A stretch of DNA of 64,000 bases from Puccinellia tenuiflora (Eukaryota > Streptophyta > Magnoliopsida > Poales > Poaceae). This document shows, piece by piece, positions 35,507 through 49,300 of this stretch. Within the stretch, counting starts at the first letter, position 1. Every line of letters starts with the position of its first letter. The notes below the pieces were generated by a model. It was not told the origin of the DNA. It made no database searches and saw nothing but the letters and a program-made list of their open reading frames with translations. The position numbers and the translations under genes are program-made. The stretch is from contig QRDG01001367.1 in the NCBI GenBank assembly GCA_012064385.1, positions 186,001 to 250,000 of the forward strand, given 5' to 3'.

Positions 35507-38249
35507 AATCCCTGATGTACCTCCTATAATATCCTGTTAGGCCTAATACACCCCTTAATTCTGTCACATTCTTAGGAGTGGGCCATGCCTGGATTGCTTC
35601 AATTTTCTTGGGGTCTGTTGCTACCCCCTGGCCTGAAATGATGTTTCCCAGATATTCCACTTTGGGCTGTGCAAAGGAACATTTAGATTTCTTGGCAACC
35701 AGCTTGTTTTGCTTTAAAATTTCAAACACTGTTTGCAGATGCTTGACATGTTGAGAGAGAGATGTACTGTAAATTAGGATGTCATCAAAGAAGACCAGTG
35801 CAAATTTCCTCAAAACTGGAGCAAGGATTGAATTCATGAGTTGCTGAAAGGTTGCAGGTGCATTAGTTAACCCAAAGGGCATCACTACATACTCATAATG
35901 TCCCTGGTGAGTGCTAAATGCAGTTTTGGCAATGTCATCCTCATGCATTCTGATCTGGTGATAACCACTCCTCAAGTCAATTTTTGAAAATATTTTGGCC
36001 CCATGCAATTCATCCAATAGATCTTCAATGATTGGGATAGGATAATTATTTTTGACAGTTTGTAAATTGAGCTTCCGAAAATCAATGCATTTCCTCCATG
36101 TACTATCTTTCTTCTTGATCAAAATGGCAGGGGAAGAGTATGGACTCATACTGTCTCGAATAATTCCTGCTTGCAACAATTCCTTGATAATTCCTTCCAT
36201 AATATTTTTCTGGTGATGTGGGAGTCGATATGGTCTCATATTAACTGGTTTGACATCAGGTAGGAGTGGTATAGTGTGGTCACAAGCTCGCTTAGGAGGG
36301 AGAGCAGTTGGTTCCTCAAATAATTCCTTGTACTGCTGCAGTAAGTGTTGTATTTCGACAGGGTACTCTGTTGTCTGAATTGCTACAGTGTCCTCAGGTT
36401 TAATTATCAAAACTGCGCCACAAACTGCTTCTTGCAATAATTTCAATAAGTGGACACTTGTGTCAATGTGAGTAGTTGTAGGTAAGGATTCATCTTGAAA
36501 AGTCACTTGCTGCCCAACACTTGTTGTTGCTTTCAGAGTCATGCGTTTATAGTCGAGTTCCACTGGGCTGTGATGATAAATCCAATCTGCCCCTAATATT
36601 AAATCGTATCCTCTGACCTTTAGTACTCTGAAATCTGACTGGAAAGCAGTGCCTTGAATTGAGTAGGAGCAGTTGTGGCATATAAATTCAGTGTACAAGT
36701 GGCCTCCATCTGCAACCATTACTTTGAGTCTGGTGCTTGGGGTTATGGTGCACTGTGCTTTAGAGGCAAGGTCAGGTGTGATGAATGTTGCTGTGCTTCC
36801 ACTGTCCACTAGGGCTGTTGCCATCTGATTCCCAATTTGGACAGACAGAGTAAAAGTGTGTCTGGGAATGTTGATGCCCATGACAGCATGCATGGAGATC
36901 TGTAGAGGAGGGTTATTTGTAGTATCTGGCTCCTCATCACTCATATCCTCCTCTTCAGTGATGTATACAATTTCTGCCGAATCCTGTGTGATTGCTTGCA
37001 GGGCATGTACTTGTTGTTTTTGTGCCATTTTGCAGACTCTCTTGTGGCCAGGAAACCAGGGTACTCTGCACTTGTAACAAAGGTTTTTGACGGTAGCTTC
37101 CTGAATAACACTCGCTGGTGTTGCATTGGCCTGTTTATTTGCCTCAAAGTGCACTTGTCTTTTCACAGGAAACTGGGTCGAGTTATATGTTCTCTTCTGT
37201 GGTGCAGCTTGTTCAATTCTTCTAGCTAACCACATTGCTTTCTGCATGTCCTCTGGCTGATGGCACTGCAGGTGTGCCTGTATATAGTCTGTCAGTCCAG
37301 AGATGAAACTATGTATGTAGTAATCTTCTGGCAGTCCAGGATTGTCTCTCCTCATCAAGTTCATTGCAGCTTCAAATTTTTGAATGTATGTTGCAACTGT
37401 TGTAGTCTGAGTGAGGGCATGAAATGCTTTGACATTGTCACAGATGGAACTTTCTGCAAAACGATCTCCAATGTATCTGCAGAAACGATGCCAGGGCACA
37501 TTTGCTGTGTTGTATCTCGTGCCACGCCACCACTGAATAGCATCCCCTTTGAGATAAGTTACAGCTACTTCAGTACGTTGTTCCAAGGGTGTGCTAGATG
37601 CCTCAAAGTATAACTCAATTGTTTGAATCCAGGAGTCCACATCCTGTCCATCAAATTCAGGGATATTCATCTTAGCTGGTTTCACTGAAGGTATACCTCT
37701 TCTATTATCTGGGTGAGGTGCAGCTCCTCTGTTTCTTGGCTGTGGTTGCTCAATTCTCCTGGGAATTTCCTGTTCTTGTTCTTCCTGTTCCAGATTCTCC
37801 ACTTGTTGCCCCACTGGTGGTCCCTTGTAGTTGCCCACATGCACTGCAGTAGTGACTTGCCCGAAGTGAGGGTGCCTATATGGTGCTTTTGGTGTACCCT
37901 CCAAATTAAGCTCTTTTCCTGCCATGTCTGGCAGTGTCTGAATTCCTACTGGAGTTTGATGTACTGATGCCCCACTGGCGCCTGGTGGTGTTGCAGGTGT
38001 GTTACTAGAGTGTCCTAAGGGAGAAATTTCAGAGATTTCTGTCTTTCGTGCTGCAAATAACCTCTCAAAATTCGTCTGAATGTTTGCAAAGTTCGTCTGA
38101 ATACTGATGAAATTTTTGTTGACCATTTTGGAAAAATCCACAAATTCCTGTTTATCTTCCTCTCGGTTGCGCTGCAGGGTTTGAACATCCAACTGCAAGG
38201 AGTCGAGCATGAGCATACCTGTGTCTACAGACTGCTGTTCATGCGACAT
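35415..38249 (-). pseudogene. gypsy gag-pol, 5' part: Gag, protease, reverse transcriptase
   Basis: 944 residues from the ATG at 38249. A coiled-coil-like N-terminus is followed by a Gag domain (MNIPEFDGQDVDSWIQTIEL, about 195-330), a CCHC-type zinc knuckle (CYKCRVPWFPGHKRVC, about 391) and an aspartic protease (LVDSGSTATFI, about 483). The reverse transcriptase has FSKIDLRSGYHQI, MPFGLTNAPATFQ and FFDDILIYS (about 820). The frame ends prematurely at 35415 in a run of four G on the plus strand (about 35418-35421), where a one-base length change would explain the shift. Either this copy is inactivated by one indel or the base is a sequencing error. Confidence 0.92.
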
Positions 38250-38661
38250 GTTACCTCACCAATTTCTGACGAACCCAAAAGCAAAGAAACTCACAGCACC
38301 GCTGGACCACAGAGAACTCGCAAGAGCCAACACCAAGTTGATACCTGACTCGTTGACGTGAGTCCTACCGCCGCCTTCGCCGCCGCCAACGCCTCCGCGC
38401 CTCCGATGATGCACGGATCAGGGTGGGAAGGTGGGATTTTACCGCGGAAGAAGGGTTCTTCGGCAACCACTTCCGTGACCCCAGATCTGCACCCGAACGT
38501 TGCCGCCGCCGCCAAGCCGCCTCCAATCAGTTCCGATGGACCGGAAACTCCACACCGCCGCCGGAATCCAAAGCTTGGAAGAGGGATTTTACGAGAGAAC
38601 CCAACCTCACCTCGCTTCAGATCCAATCGCCACCACGGAATCGCACTGCTCTGATACCAGT

Positions 38662-39051
38662 TGACACGCCCACAGGGGTCGTCTAGCTACTCGAAGGGGA
38701 AATTCACATGATCATCGACTAATTTAGCAAGCTTTATAGAGGAATTCTACAGGGATCTGTGCTATTACAAGAAAAGCAAGGCCTGACCCGCGAACAGCGG
38801 CGGCTAGGGTTTAACCCAATACAGAAGATGAGATGATTCTCCACGCAGGGAGGAACGAAACATAAATAGCAGGAGCTGGCATGGTTGCCGTCGCGCGCTT
38901 GCCATCATCCGAGTGTGGACAGCGACTCGACGATGAAGGGAGACCGTGCGATGCCAGATAAACGGTCGACATTGAAGAGTGGAGGCACGAAGCGTTAAGT
39001 TCAGGTTCAGAGAACACTTGTGGTTCAGGTTCAGAATTCAGGTTCCTGACA
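38662..39051 (-). repeat. 5' LTR of the gypsy element
   Basis: Right copy of the 390-bp LTR, directly followed on the minus strand by the tRNA-Met primer site (38661-38648) and then by about 400 bp of leader before the Gag start. Confidence 0.95.
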
Positions 39052-39056
39052 GCACC

Positions 39057-40093
39057 TCTTCGGCAACCCCACCTAGCAGTCTCCTCGCTGGCCCTAGCGA
39101 AGAAACCTAGAAGGCAGTAGGCCCCTCATCGACGCCCAGCCAGCCCCGAAGAGAGCAGTGCACAGGGAACCTCCCAAAGAGTGATTATGTGGTGATGTGC
39201 TGAATCTGCCTGGTATAGATGCAATTTATGATATCTGCGCTGATTTTTTGTTCTTAGTTTAGATCCATGAGTCAATAGAAGATTAACAACCTATAGCAAG
39301 TTTATTTGGTCAATTATGCTTGGGGATACTAAACTGATTGGTTGAGATTTTCAGTGGATTATGAACTTAGTGCATACCAGATTCAGTTAACTTCTTAGCA
39401 AAATATTCCTTTGTTAATTTGTAGTGGACTGATGTGATACTGACTGAAATCTGAACATATATGCTTTTAGTAGTGGTGTTACTACTCTGAATGATGTCCA
39501 AGTTTACTAACTTATTTGGTCCTTTTCATTTTTCCTGGAAATAATGGTTAGGTGTAGTGTAGTTCAATTTTATGCTAGTGAAGACAGTACATTGGATTTC
39601 CTGAAATAGAATTCATGTGTAACTCAATTTTGTAGGACGTAATAATCAGCCATCAGCCTGATCCCTAGTAGAGAAATCTGAAATTCCTATCAGGTTGTCC
39701 CATAATATGTATGTGAGCAAAACCACATACATAGAAATAGAGAAGCAAAGAAGGTCCAAAGTTGGTACAGGATTTGCAGTGTATTGCAACAGTTCTGAAT
39801 CCAAGGTAAGCACACATAGTTGGGGACGGTTGCGGTATGCGGAAGCAAGCTGCGTTGATAGAGTATGTCTTACTGTAGTAAGAAACAGTATAGTAGTTTG
39901 GCACCACATCAAGTTCTTGAAAGCTCGGGAGAATATGTTAAAAATATAAATGCAAGTGCACTCCATATGCTCATATTTCCACTGAATAAAAGAAACCAGT
40001 ACTATCGTTCACTTATAGCTTAAGGATATCCAATATTGTATTTCATTGTTGCTTTCCTTTCTCGATTGTAGAGATAGGTATAGTTGAGCACGA
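39057..40093 (+). other. Continuation of captured or foreign DNA beside the gypsy element
   Basis: This resumes the leader-like sequence cut by the gypsy insertion. An exon-like piece between TTTTGTAG (39634) and AAG|GTAAGC (39805) on the plus strand would encode part of KSEIPIRLSHNMYVSKTTY and GTGFAVYCNSSES, but an upstream stop interrupts it and I do not recognise the protein. Confidence 0.35.
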
Positions 40094-41823
40094 TTAAGTG
40101 AGGACGTACAAAAAACACGTAATATCAATTGCATTGAGGTAGCAGGTGTACCCATCTGTCTGTAGTCCGCTCTTTATACACTCTTCCCTTTTCCATGTTG
40201 TGACGTCTAGATCCTTCCACTTGTCAGATTTTAGTTCCATGCGCTGCAATGCATATTTGAATATATTTTCCAGTCCTTCCAGCTGTTGGACGAATAAATA
40301 ACAAAATAGTAGCATCAGAAGCGAACAAAAACACTAAACTTTCTTATGAAAATATGGGGCTGTGGGACTAATTACTAACCATGGCAGTGAGGTCTTTGTG
40401 GTGCATTCCTGATCCTAGTGAGTCGAGCACTTGGATACATCGTTTTCTGGAATTTATAACTGCTACATACCAATGGATGTCATCAACGTTTACTGGAACG
40501 AATATCTGAACAAAAATGATTTTTTGTTAGATTTAGTCTCACATACATGAACATTCGTCCTCATGTTTCAAGTAAGTTTTGACTCTTTTTAATACCCATC
40601 CCGGTGCGTCATCCCTGAAATCTTCGGGCAGACAACTACCGACTTTTATTATCTTAGAGATGCACGGATTCTCTAAGAATACACTTCCACCTGACCTCAC
40701 TTGTAGATACTCTTTTGCATTTATGCAATGTATGTATGTACGCATTTATAATCTACAATTTTAAGTATATACACATTGGTCATATTAGATAGTAATATTA
40801 AAATAGAATCTTCTTGTCACAAATCTATATATACTTACTTCGTCGCCAACGAATTCTCCGGGAGTTAAAAGAGTTAGTATGTGTCTCTTTTTCAGATAAG
40901 CGTCGTCGATGCTCACTAAATATCTGTCTTTGAGTTGTTCAGACTTGATAGTATCAATCACGGACCAATCATCGCCCGTGCAGGCATAATCTTTCGGGAT
41001 GGAAGTAATAACATTTACTAAGCCTGAAGGAAAAAAAAAGGGCATAGAAGGATTTGATCGTTGCCTTCTGGAGCCACCACATAGTCTTGTGTCTTCTTAG
41101 GCTTGTTATGTGGTCGCATACGTTTTTCTATCCGCACTGGCATTGTCAGCTTGACCTTGGTAGTTTCCAGTCCTTCCGTGTCGGGCGCTTGAGCTGCCAG
41201 CATTTGTTCACTTGTTTTGTTGTATGTTAATTTCTGAGAATAATATTAGATATAATTATCTGTATGTAGGATAGAATATAATTGGAATGATAACTACTTG
41301 GATGAAACTGGCTTTATAAGAAAACTTGCCTTTGTAACTTCAGAATATGTGTCGTCCTTTTTAGTTATGTTTACTTCATCTTGAAGAGGTACCCCCTCCG
41401 TGCTATTCTTTTCCTCTACTTCATTTTTGTTGGCAATTTCACTTGATTCCTCATCATTGATTATTATCTGGAACTCACAATAATATAGTACATATTAAAA
41501 AACATCCAAATGTGATATTATATATGCTAAAATCCAAATAATAACCATGACATGTGAATAAAAGCTCACCTTTGTCGAGACGATGTTTGTATCCTCGTCT
41601 CTGGGTATCACGTTTTCAATCTGCATAATTTCTTCATCCTCGTCCTTTGCTCCATTGTGGGTGTTCTTCTGAAAATCCAAACATCTCTCACTATTAGATA
41701 CGAAACCTTGAATAGGAAGAAATTACAGCGATATGTCATTACCATGCTTTCTGCATGGACAACACTATCGAATCTGGGCGGAGATGGATCTGTAGAGGCC
41801 ACCGGCGATGCTGGTGTAGACAT
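40094..41823 (-). pseudogene. ULP1-like C48 cysteine peptidase gene, 5' half with catalytic core
   Basis: Exons 41823-41743 (27 codons from ATG), 41668-41570, 41467-41330 (GC donor) and one from about 41227 encode a charged N-terminal region. The core follows: SIPKDYACTGDDWSVID; then YIHCINAKEYLQVRSGG; then IFVPVNVDDIHWYVAVI with catalytic His near 40474; QVLDSLGSG with catalytic Asp near 40423; and QTDGYTC with the oxyanion Gln and nucleophile Cys (40144-40142). So His, Asp, Gln and Cys are all present. Lesions: a one-base frame problem at the A9 run 41031-41039 (or a cryptic intron), a four-base ATGT expansion near 40730-40740, and an unresolved junction near 40540. ULP1 enzymes remove SUMO; transposon-borne versions have unknown targets. 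Confidence 0.75.
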
Positions 41824-43399
41824 GGAGGACAATTTTGGTTCACCAAAACCTAAAGCCGATGAACACCTTAAGGATCTGTGTGCGGCGGCGAGGTTGAGAG
41901 AATTACGTTGGAGGAGGCAGGCGAGGTGGAGGAGTCTGGGGAGACGGCAGCGAGATCTGAGGTAGGATGGAGGATAGGTGGAGGGAGCGGTGTCAGGGAT
42001 TGACGGTTTATGGTACAGCCAAAACCCTCGTTTCCTTGCACGTACTGTTTTTTTTACCTGTCCTTGCACATACTGTTGAAAGGCCATAGGGCAATATAAG
42101 GCAATAGTTATGGTAATTGCTTGATCCTGATCGTGTCTTTCGTTTATCTCAGGCCCACACGATTGTTTTTGCTTTTTTTTAGCCCACGCACAAGAAGACA
42201 TTAATGAATTATTTTTGTAATACATTTGTACAAAAACATTGGGTTCAGCCCATCAGTAACGTGTAGAAACCAGAAAATAATCAAATTGGCTAGATGATAG
42301 CATACATTGTTCTTGTCTTTGACGTACAATTGGTATTTTTGAAGACATTGACTGTATAGTTTGCAGGCTGAGGTGAATTTGGAGCATTTTGGAATTATTC
42401 CATCCCCGTCAATTGTTTTAGCATTGTGAAGACTTGACACTCATGTCCTACTGGTACATATTTAAGGATATTGACAAGTAAGTTATACGTTGTGCCATGC
42501 TTTACTATTTTCAGTCTTCAGTCTTAGTTTATGAAGCACTATACGTAATTTATTTTAGTGGTGAGTTCTATTATAGCTCACAACTTATCACATAGTATGA
42601 CAGAGTCTTCTATGAAGCAAGTATCTCAATATTTGAAATCAGGGAAGTCTGTTCAAGTTGTGACCTGCTGTCTAACTAATTCAGATAGACTAAACCAACA
42701 AGCGACAGAGACCACACCTAGCAAAGTCGAATGTGCCAGCACATTTGTTGTCCCTCTTTTGGCACGATTCTGCTATTTTTTCTTGCTTCAGAAATATACT
42801 TGGTAAACTGTATATATGATCAAAACAATTCATACAAACTTAGCTTGTTGGTTTAGAAGGAGTGAAAACTCATTTAGAACATATCTTTCACAGCAAACAC
42901 AAAATTGGTATCAAAGATCAGGTTACAATAGCATCAGGTTAACATAAATCTAAGATTAATTCCATGTCATAATACTCCAGCTAGAACAGAGATTATCATA
43001 TGTAGGCATCAGGACATTCTGTCAGCTGTAATACTCCAGTGCTATTTCTGTAGGGTAGTAGCAGTCCCGAGCTATTTGTTTGGCCGGGACAAAGAAATGC
43101 TTTATTTGTTCCCTGCAATAGTTTGCTAAACAACATCAGTAATCACCTAGAGCAATATAGAGGTGTAACAACATTGGCAGTATAGTTTGCTATTGTAAAT
43201 CCAGGATAATGCAATTCCTTTAACGATATTTATTCTCTCGTACCTTAATTTGGCATTAATGATGTCCAGCTGCAAAAAACGTGCTCACCTGTACACGATT
43301 AAGACTTAAAATCAGAACACACGTGTTGTTAGCATTAAAAAGTAGTTTTGTTGACACAACAACATAAATACAAATAAATCATAGAAGAACGTACCTCCC
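41824..43399. other. Spacer between the ULP1-like and RepHel genes
   Basis: No gene recognised. A short repeat CTTGCAC(G/A)TACTGTT occurs twice near 42036 and 42064. It probably holds the 3' UTR of RepHel and the promoter of the ULP1-like gene. Confidence 0.45.
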
Positions 43400-46300
43400 T
43401 CACCCATCTAAAACTTCTCTGTAGACAACGTTTTTGGTGCTTTTCCCAGATTTATCAACCTCTTTGTTCGGCTTGGCTAAAATACGCGTTGTATTTCTTG
43501 ACACACCCCTTGACAATGCAACGTATAGCTGGCCATGTGAGAACACAGGTTCGGGAAGGTAAATACCGACGTTTGGGATGGTTTGACCCTGTGCCTTGTT
43601 AATTGTCATCGCGAAACTCAGGCGGATGGGGAACTGTTTTCTCTTAATCTTGAAGGGAAGTGAGGTGTCCTTAGAGGGAGACATAGGGATCCTAGGTATG
43701 AACACCCTCTTTCCAGCATGCTGGCCATCAACATTCTCCGCATCGATTGCATTATCCTGGAAAGCTTTGATCATAAGCCGTGTTCCATTGCATAGTCCGT
43801 TATGAGGGTCGAGGTTCCGCAACAAAATGACTGGGCAGTTGACCTTCACTCTCAAGACATGTGGGGGCAAGCCATTTGGTGTGATCGAGTTCACAAAGTC
43901 AATCGTGTAATTATTTTGGAAATCATCCTCGATAGAGTCGAAGCTATGGTATACCTTTTCTTGGCCAGGAAACCTTGAGATCATCTTATCATACAGGTCA
44001 TCTACATGCTCGTTCTTGGTTGAGAGAATTGCACGTGTGCTCATGTACTCTCTCGACCTAGCATTGGCGTGCAGGGATGGGAAGACATTTTCGATGAGCT
44101 TGTTAATAGCTTCTTCATCCTCTGTATAACCAATCACAATGTCATCAGGGAGACGCACGTAGTCATCGCCAATTGTTTCTTCTGTTCCATTGCCGATTCT
44201 TAGGAGGTATTCAGATAACCAAGGGTCCGTCTGAGCCCGCATATTACGTGTGAGGGGTATCTTACGGGTTTTCTCCCAGAGATAGGATCTCAACAGTGTA
44301 GCGTCTGTGACCTCTGCTCTTGTCCCTCGTGTCACAATGGGGAGCACCTGCCTGAAATCGCCACAAAATACGATAACCTTTCCACCAAACGGCAAAGGAC
44401 ATTCCATTATATCTTGGAGCGATCTATCAAGCGTCTCTATGGCTTGACGCTTTGTCATTGCGACTTCATCCCAAATTATCAAAGACACCTGTTTAAGTAA
44501 CTCCGCCGTACCATCCTGCTTTCTGAAACCACACATGCTGTTGTCAGTGAGCTTGATTGGAATTTTGAACCTGGAGTGTGCAGTCCGGCCTCCAGGCATT
44601 ATCGATGCAGCTATACCTGATGTAGCAGTTGCGATCGCTATTAGGCCCATGGAACACACCTTCGCGAGCAATGCCTTGTACAAATACGTCTTCCCAGTGC
44701 CTCCAGGACCATCAACAAAGAAGACCTGACTTTTTGGTGGGTCACATGATCCATTATGTCATTGAAACCAGCCAACTGCTCACTATTCAAACAACCAAAT
44801 AGATCTAGATGGTCCTGGTCCACTTGGACTTGCCTCTCCTCTGCTACCTCTCTATAGTCAGCGTTAGAAAACCATCTGTCTCAACCAGTTCCGGAAGTCC
44901 ATAGGTTTCAATATCCTTTCCCATAGATTGCAGCAGATCCCTGATATCTCTAAGCACCATTTGCTCAAGTGTTGCCTCATTAGATTGAGTACGGTAGTAA
45001 TCCTCAGCCATCGATGGTAGGTGTTTGTCCCACAACTGGCGAATTTGTGTTGCCTCACAGAATACCAGTATAGTCGCAAACAACCTCCTAAGAGCAGAAG
45101 GCATCTGAAATGTGGCTGCCTCAGTCATGCAATCATCAAGGGTCCTATCGTGCTCAATGAGGCCTAAGTGCTCACATGCCTCTCTAAATGAACTGCATGG
45201 CTCGCCGTTTACTGTTTTTAAATCATCAAATGAAGTGGCACCTCGGACATGACTTAGGAGCACCCTCAAGTAGTACCTTTCTCCTTCAGCAGGGTGCGCA
45301 TACACCAGTCTTCCAATCTGGTATTTCTTAGTTTTTCTTTTTTGCCACTTCTTATCCCCGGTAATCCACCTATAGTGTTCTGGAAACTCTCTGTACAACC
45401 ATTTCCGTGCCTCCGGATACTTCTGGTTCATCTCAAAGTACTCCGTAAGCATGGATTTGGAAGAAGTTGGCTGAGCGACAACATCTTCCGGATTCTCATA
45501 AGCTTTAAATGCGACAATATGCATGTTTGGCAAATGAAGCTGGAGCTGCAACACCGATGGACTGATACCAAACATTTTAAAACCGAAAATCCTATAAATA
45601 GCCTCTGGAGGAGATATATAGCGTGCATCCCTATATCGTCGAATCTCATTAATGATCCCCCTATCATTGATGATTTCCTGCTCGCATACAAAGGATGTCT
45701 TATCATGCCCTTTATAGATGTACTTGAACAAGTACTTCACTGCCTTGATGCTGGAGCATTCTTCGACATTAATGTGGCAGTTGTATCTCATAAGCAGAGC
45801 GGGGTTGTAAGGGACAACCCATCTATTGTCCAAATCTGCTCCTCTTATCCTAACTCCGCGCCCATCATTCCTCCTTCTCTAGATGGGATATGAGTCCTTC
45901 CCTTGCAACGTCGCATCGCAGAATTCTCGCGGGTAATGAAATCGACACTGTCCATCAATCATGCAGGGGCAATTTTTATTCAGCTCACCACATGGTCCGT
46001 GCAACATATGTTTGACTACCAGATCATGGAGAACAGAGTGCTTCTCTTTGTGAGGTATCTCTGCACAGATCACCTGATCGTAGTCATCTGGCGTCCTTAA
46101 CTTACTGTTTGCTTTCATAATTAGAAGTATATGCTCATGCGGCAGACCTCGTTTCTGAAACTCTGTGACATGTACATAAGCTGTAACTTCTCCAAAGTGC
46201 TTATGTTTAGTTAGTAAGTCCATCATATCTCGCTGTTTAGCTTTATATACTCTTGCCACAAGGTCTGGACGGTCTTGTGACAGCTGTCTGGGTAGTAATT

Positions 46301-49300
46301 TCGCAGTTATCTACTCCCAGTATGGATTACATGTCATCGTGATAAATAATCCGGTTTACCCCACCGTTGAACTATTGCGATTGCATCTAGGAACCTCCGC
46401 TGCATGTCACGGTCACCACCAGGAAATGTACGTGGAAGCACAATTCTCTTGCCAATCCGATCACCCCGTGCCTCGCCAGTAACGACGGTGTCAACAAGAC
46501 CCTATAATAAAAGACAAGTAGTTCACAACATTTAGTATACAAGGTTTTGGCAACCCATGCGGCATCTGAAACAACTACTATACCTGGTAGAGGTCAGCGC
46601 GTATAACTCTGATTTTCCGGCTTTGAGTACCAGTCAAGTCTCATGGTCTCAATCTTGATATACATATCAACAGCCCACTGCTGGAAAAGGCGCTCCCCGA
46701 ACAAGATGATGTTCAAAAGCTTCTTCCTGACCTGCAGCTTGAAGCAGTAGTACTCCCTCGCGCTCACAATTTTTTTTGGACTGTGTTGCATTCACCTCAT
46801 TGTCACCAAAATCCTCATCTTCGTTATCCTCATTGTCATCTAAATTTGTTTTAACAACATAAAAATTAGTACGATAGACTCATATAAGAAAGAATTCCAA
46901 ATATAGTAGGGCTGACCAATACCTGCATCAAAATCTGTGGGTTGGTCTTCATTTCCTGCTGTGGGACCAACTTGTTCTCGAATCATGTTATCACCTGTAA
47001 TATGGATGAAAATATATAACAACATAAAAATTAGTATGATAGTACCCTCATAAGAACTCCAACTGCAGTAGTGATGACCTATACATGCAGGTAAATAGGT
47101 GGGTTGGTCTTCATTTCCTACGGTGTGACCCAAAGGTTCTCGAATCATGCTATCACCTAAAATTTGTATATTCATTATTATGCAGTGAACACTGAACTGT
47201 AGGAATATATATTTGTGCGAGATACATATATAAAGATTCATAATGAACATCACACCTGTAGGAATATCATTGGCTTGGTTTCCCTGTCGTGCAGAATTAT
47301 GCAGTGAATCTGGGTTTGTATCATCGGACTCCCCAACATATGGCATCCAACGATTCCAACCAGTCTCCCCACACGGGAAGAATAGTGGATAGGACAATGG
47401 GTCGTAACGCCCGAAGTATGCTCTAATATATAGGGGACGGTCTCCTTTTCCATACACGATAACACTCCTATCAAAGCAATTTTGTGGGCCGCTCCCTTCA
47501 ACCCATATTGCTGCCACCTAAGAAGTCGTCGGAGCATTGTACCTTCGCTGATCTAGGTTGATATCCGTGTTCAGTGAGATCCTATATTCATCTAGATTCG
47601 GAACAGACCCAAGACTCTTGAAAACTTGTGCATAAGGGTTCCCATCTAATATTCGCAGAATCTTCCGTATGAGCTCTAAATTAAGATCTAGCGATCTCTT
47701 AGCTCTATGAAGCAAGTTCTCATCTGTATCGTAAATATATAGTTGCAAATGCCGAGGGCCATGATCAGCCGCCACCAGATCATCCATAGCATGGTACAAA
47801 TTCCCACAGGCACGAAATGTATATACGCCAGTTCTTGCTACAGTGCTGACCCATCGATCAAGGGTAACTCCTAGACTTGTGAATGAAAAGTGGGAGTTGA
47901 AATACCGTATGTTTTCTCGAAAATATTTAGCATCCTCATCATCTTGACTTGCAAACAACCGTTTCAACTCTTCTGGGACCTCAGGGGTACATATATAGAC
48001 TTTTCCTTTTCTGTAACAAAATGCAGGCCCTTCGAACTGAAACCACAATGCTCCGCAGTGCCGGCAGTCGGGAACTTTTTTCAGGACATGGTGTTTTTTT
48101 GGTAGGTTTCGGTAAACGACTTCATCGCGTGTTGCTCGTGCAGGCTGATGTCCAAGTTGTAACAGTTCAAATGTAACATCTAGCACAGAAACATTAAAAT
48201 ATATATTAATTTTACATTGGCATTACTAATATGTGTCCTTCAGGGTGTTCAGTTTGAATATTTCTATGCATAGTATATACTTTTTTCAGCCAATATCCTA
48301 GCCTCTTCATCAGGCTCGCCGTTCTCAGCTTCATTTTGTTGCAATGTGTCCAAGCAGTCTGTCACTATGTCGAAGGAGACTGGTAGCAAACATATTGGTT
48401 CAATATAAATGCCATAAATTATTAGTGCACAAATTGAGAAGTGAACGATAATTATATATGTACCATTGGTTTGGTGTACATCTGGCTCAAAGAGTCCATA
48501 TGCATCATCGATGTGGTCGTTGCCCACATTGGTGTTCCCATCTTCATTGCTTCCACCCGTGCAGTCCATGATCACCTTTCTTCTTTGATAGTTCTCACGT
48601 TTCTTACTCAACAAAATACTCTTTTGAACCTCTGGCATTGCAGAATATTGTTCCCTTTGCCGATGGCATTTGTCACTACTTCCATTTAGTTCAACATTGT
48701 TGGAGCCAACAAAAGGCTCGACATCTGAATATTCAAAAGTACTGTCAAATGAGCAACAATATATTCTCAAATGTTTAGAACATTGCAAATTTAATAGTAA
48801 TATCGTGGATGTATTACCTGCATATTCAATATTGGATATTGGCGTACATGTCAGTACTCCGCTTCCTTGGGCAGTAAAACCCCCCATCAGTAGTGGCATT
48901 GAACCTGATATTCACCCGAAGAATGAGGATGTCGATGTTGTTCTGTCGTTAAACAAAACAAGAACACACTGTGAACCATAATAATACCTGGTGTCCTAGT
49001 TAGGATGATGGAGGGGTGTGTCTGCGTTTGATGTCTAACGTGCCTTTGGTAAGCATCATTTCTGTGCAAATCAGAATCATCGCCAACGTCAACGTCCAAA
49101 TTTTCCTTGCAAGAAGAGGTTCCTCCATTTACTCGCAGTTGTGTTAAAGCCGATTTTCATGTAGCGTTTTCTTGGGCTGCTGCATTGTTAGTCTGACCAT
49201 TTGCAAGGACTGCTGCATTCTTTTTCAGATCACGGGCTACCTGTCGTTTTTTCAATATGTCGTCTCTGTGTAGTGCGTAATACTCCCTTGCCTTTTGCCT

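Larger units (their letters stand above)
33114..39051 (-). mobile_element. Ty3/gypsy LTR retrotransposon, complete, 5.9 kb, chromovirus-like
   Basis: LTRs at 33114-33503 and 38662-39051 are each 390 bp, start TG and end CA, and differ at three positions by eye. The flanking target duplication is GCACC (33109-33113 and 39052-39056). On the minus strand the 5' LTR (right) is followed by ACTGGTATCAGAGC, an initiator-tRNA-Met primer site, and a purine-rich tract GGACGGGGGGAGT abuts the 3' LTR (left). Coding runs 38249 to 33533. Three LTR differences, with a grass LTR rate of about 1.3e-8 per site per year, would mean roughly 0.3 million years. Confidence 0.97.
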
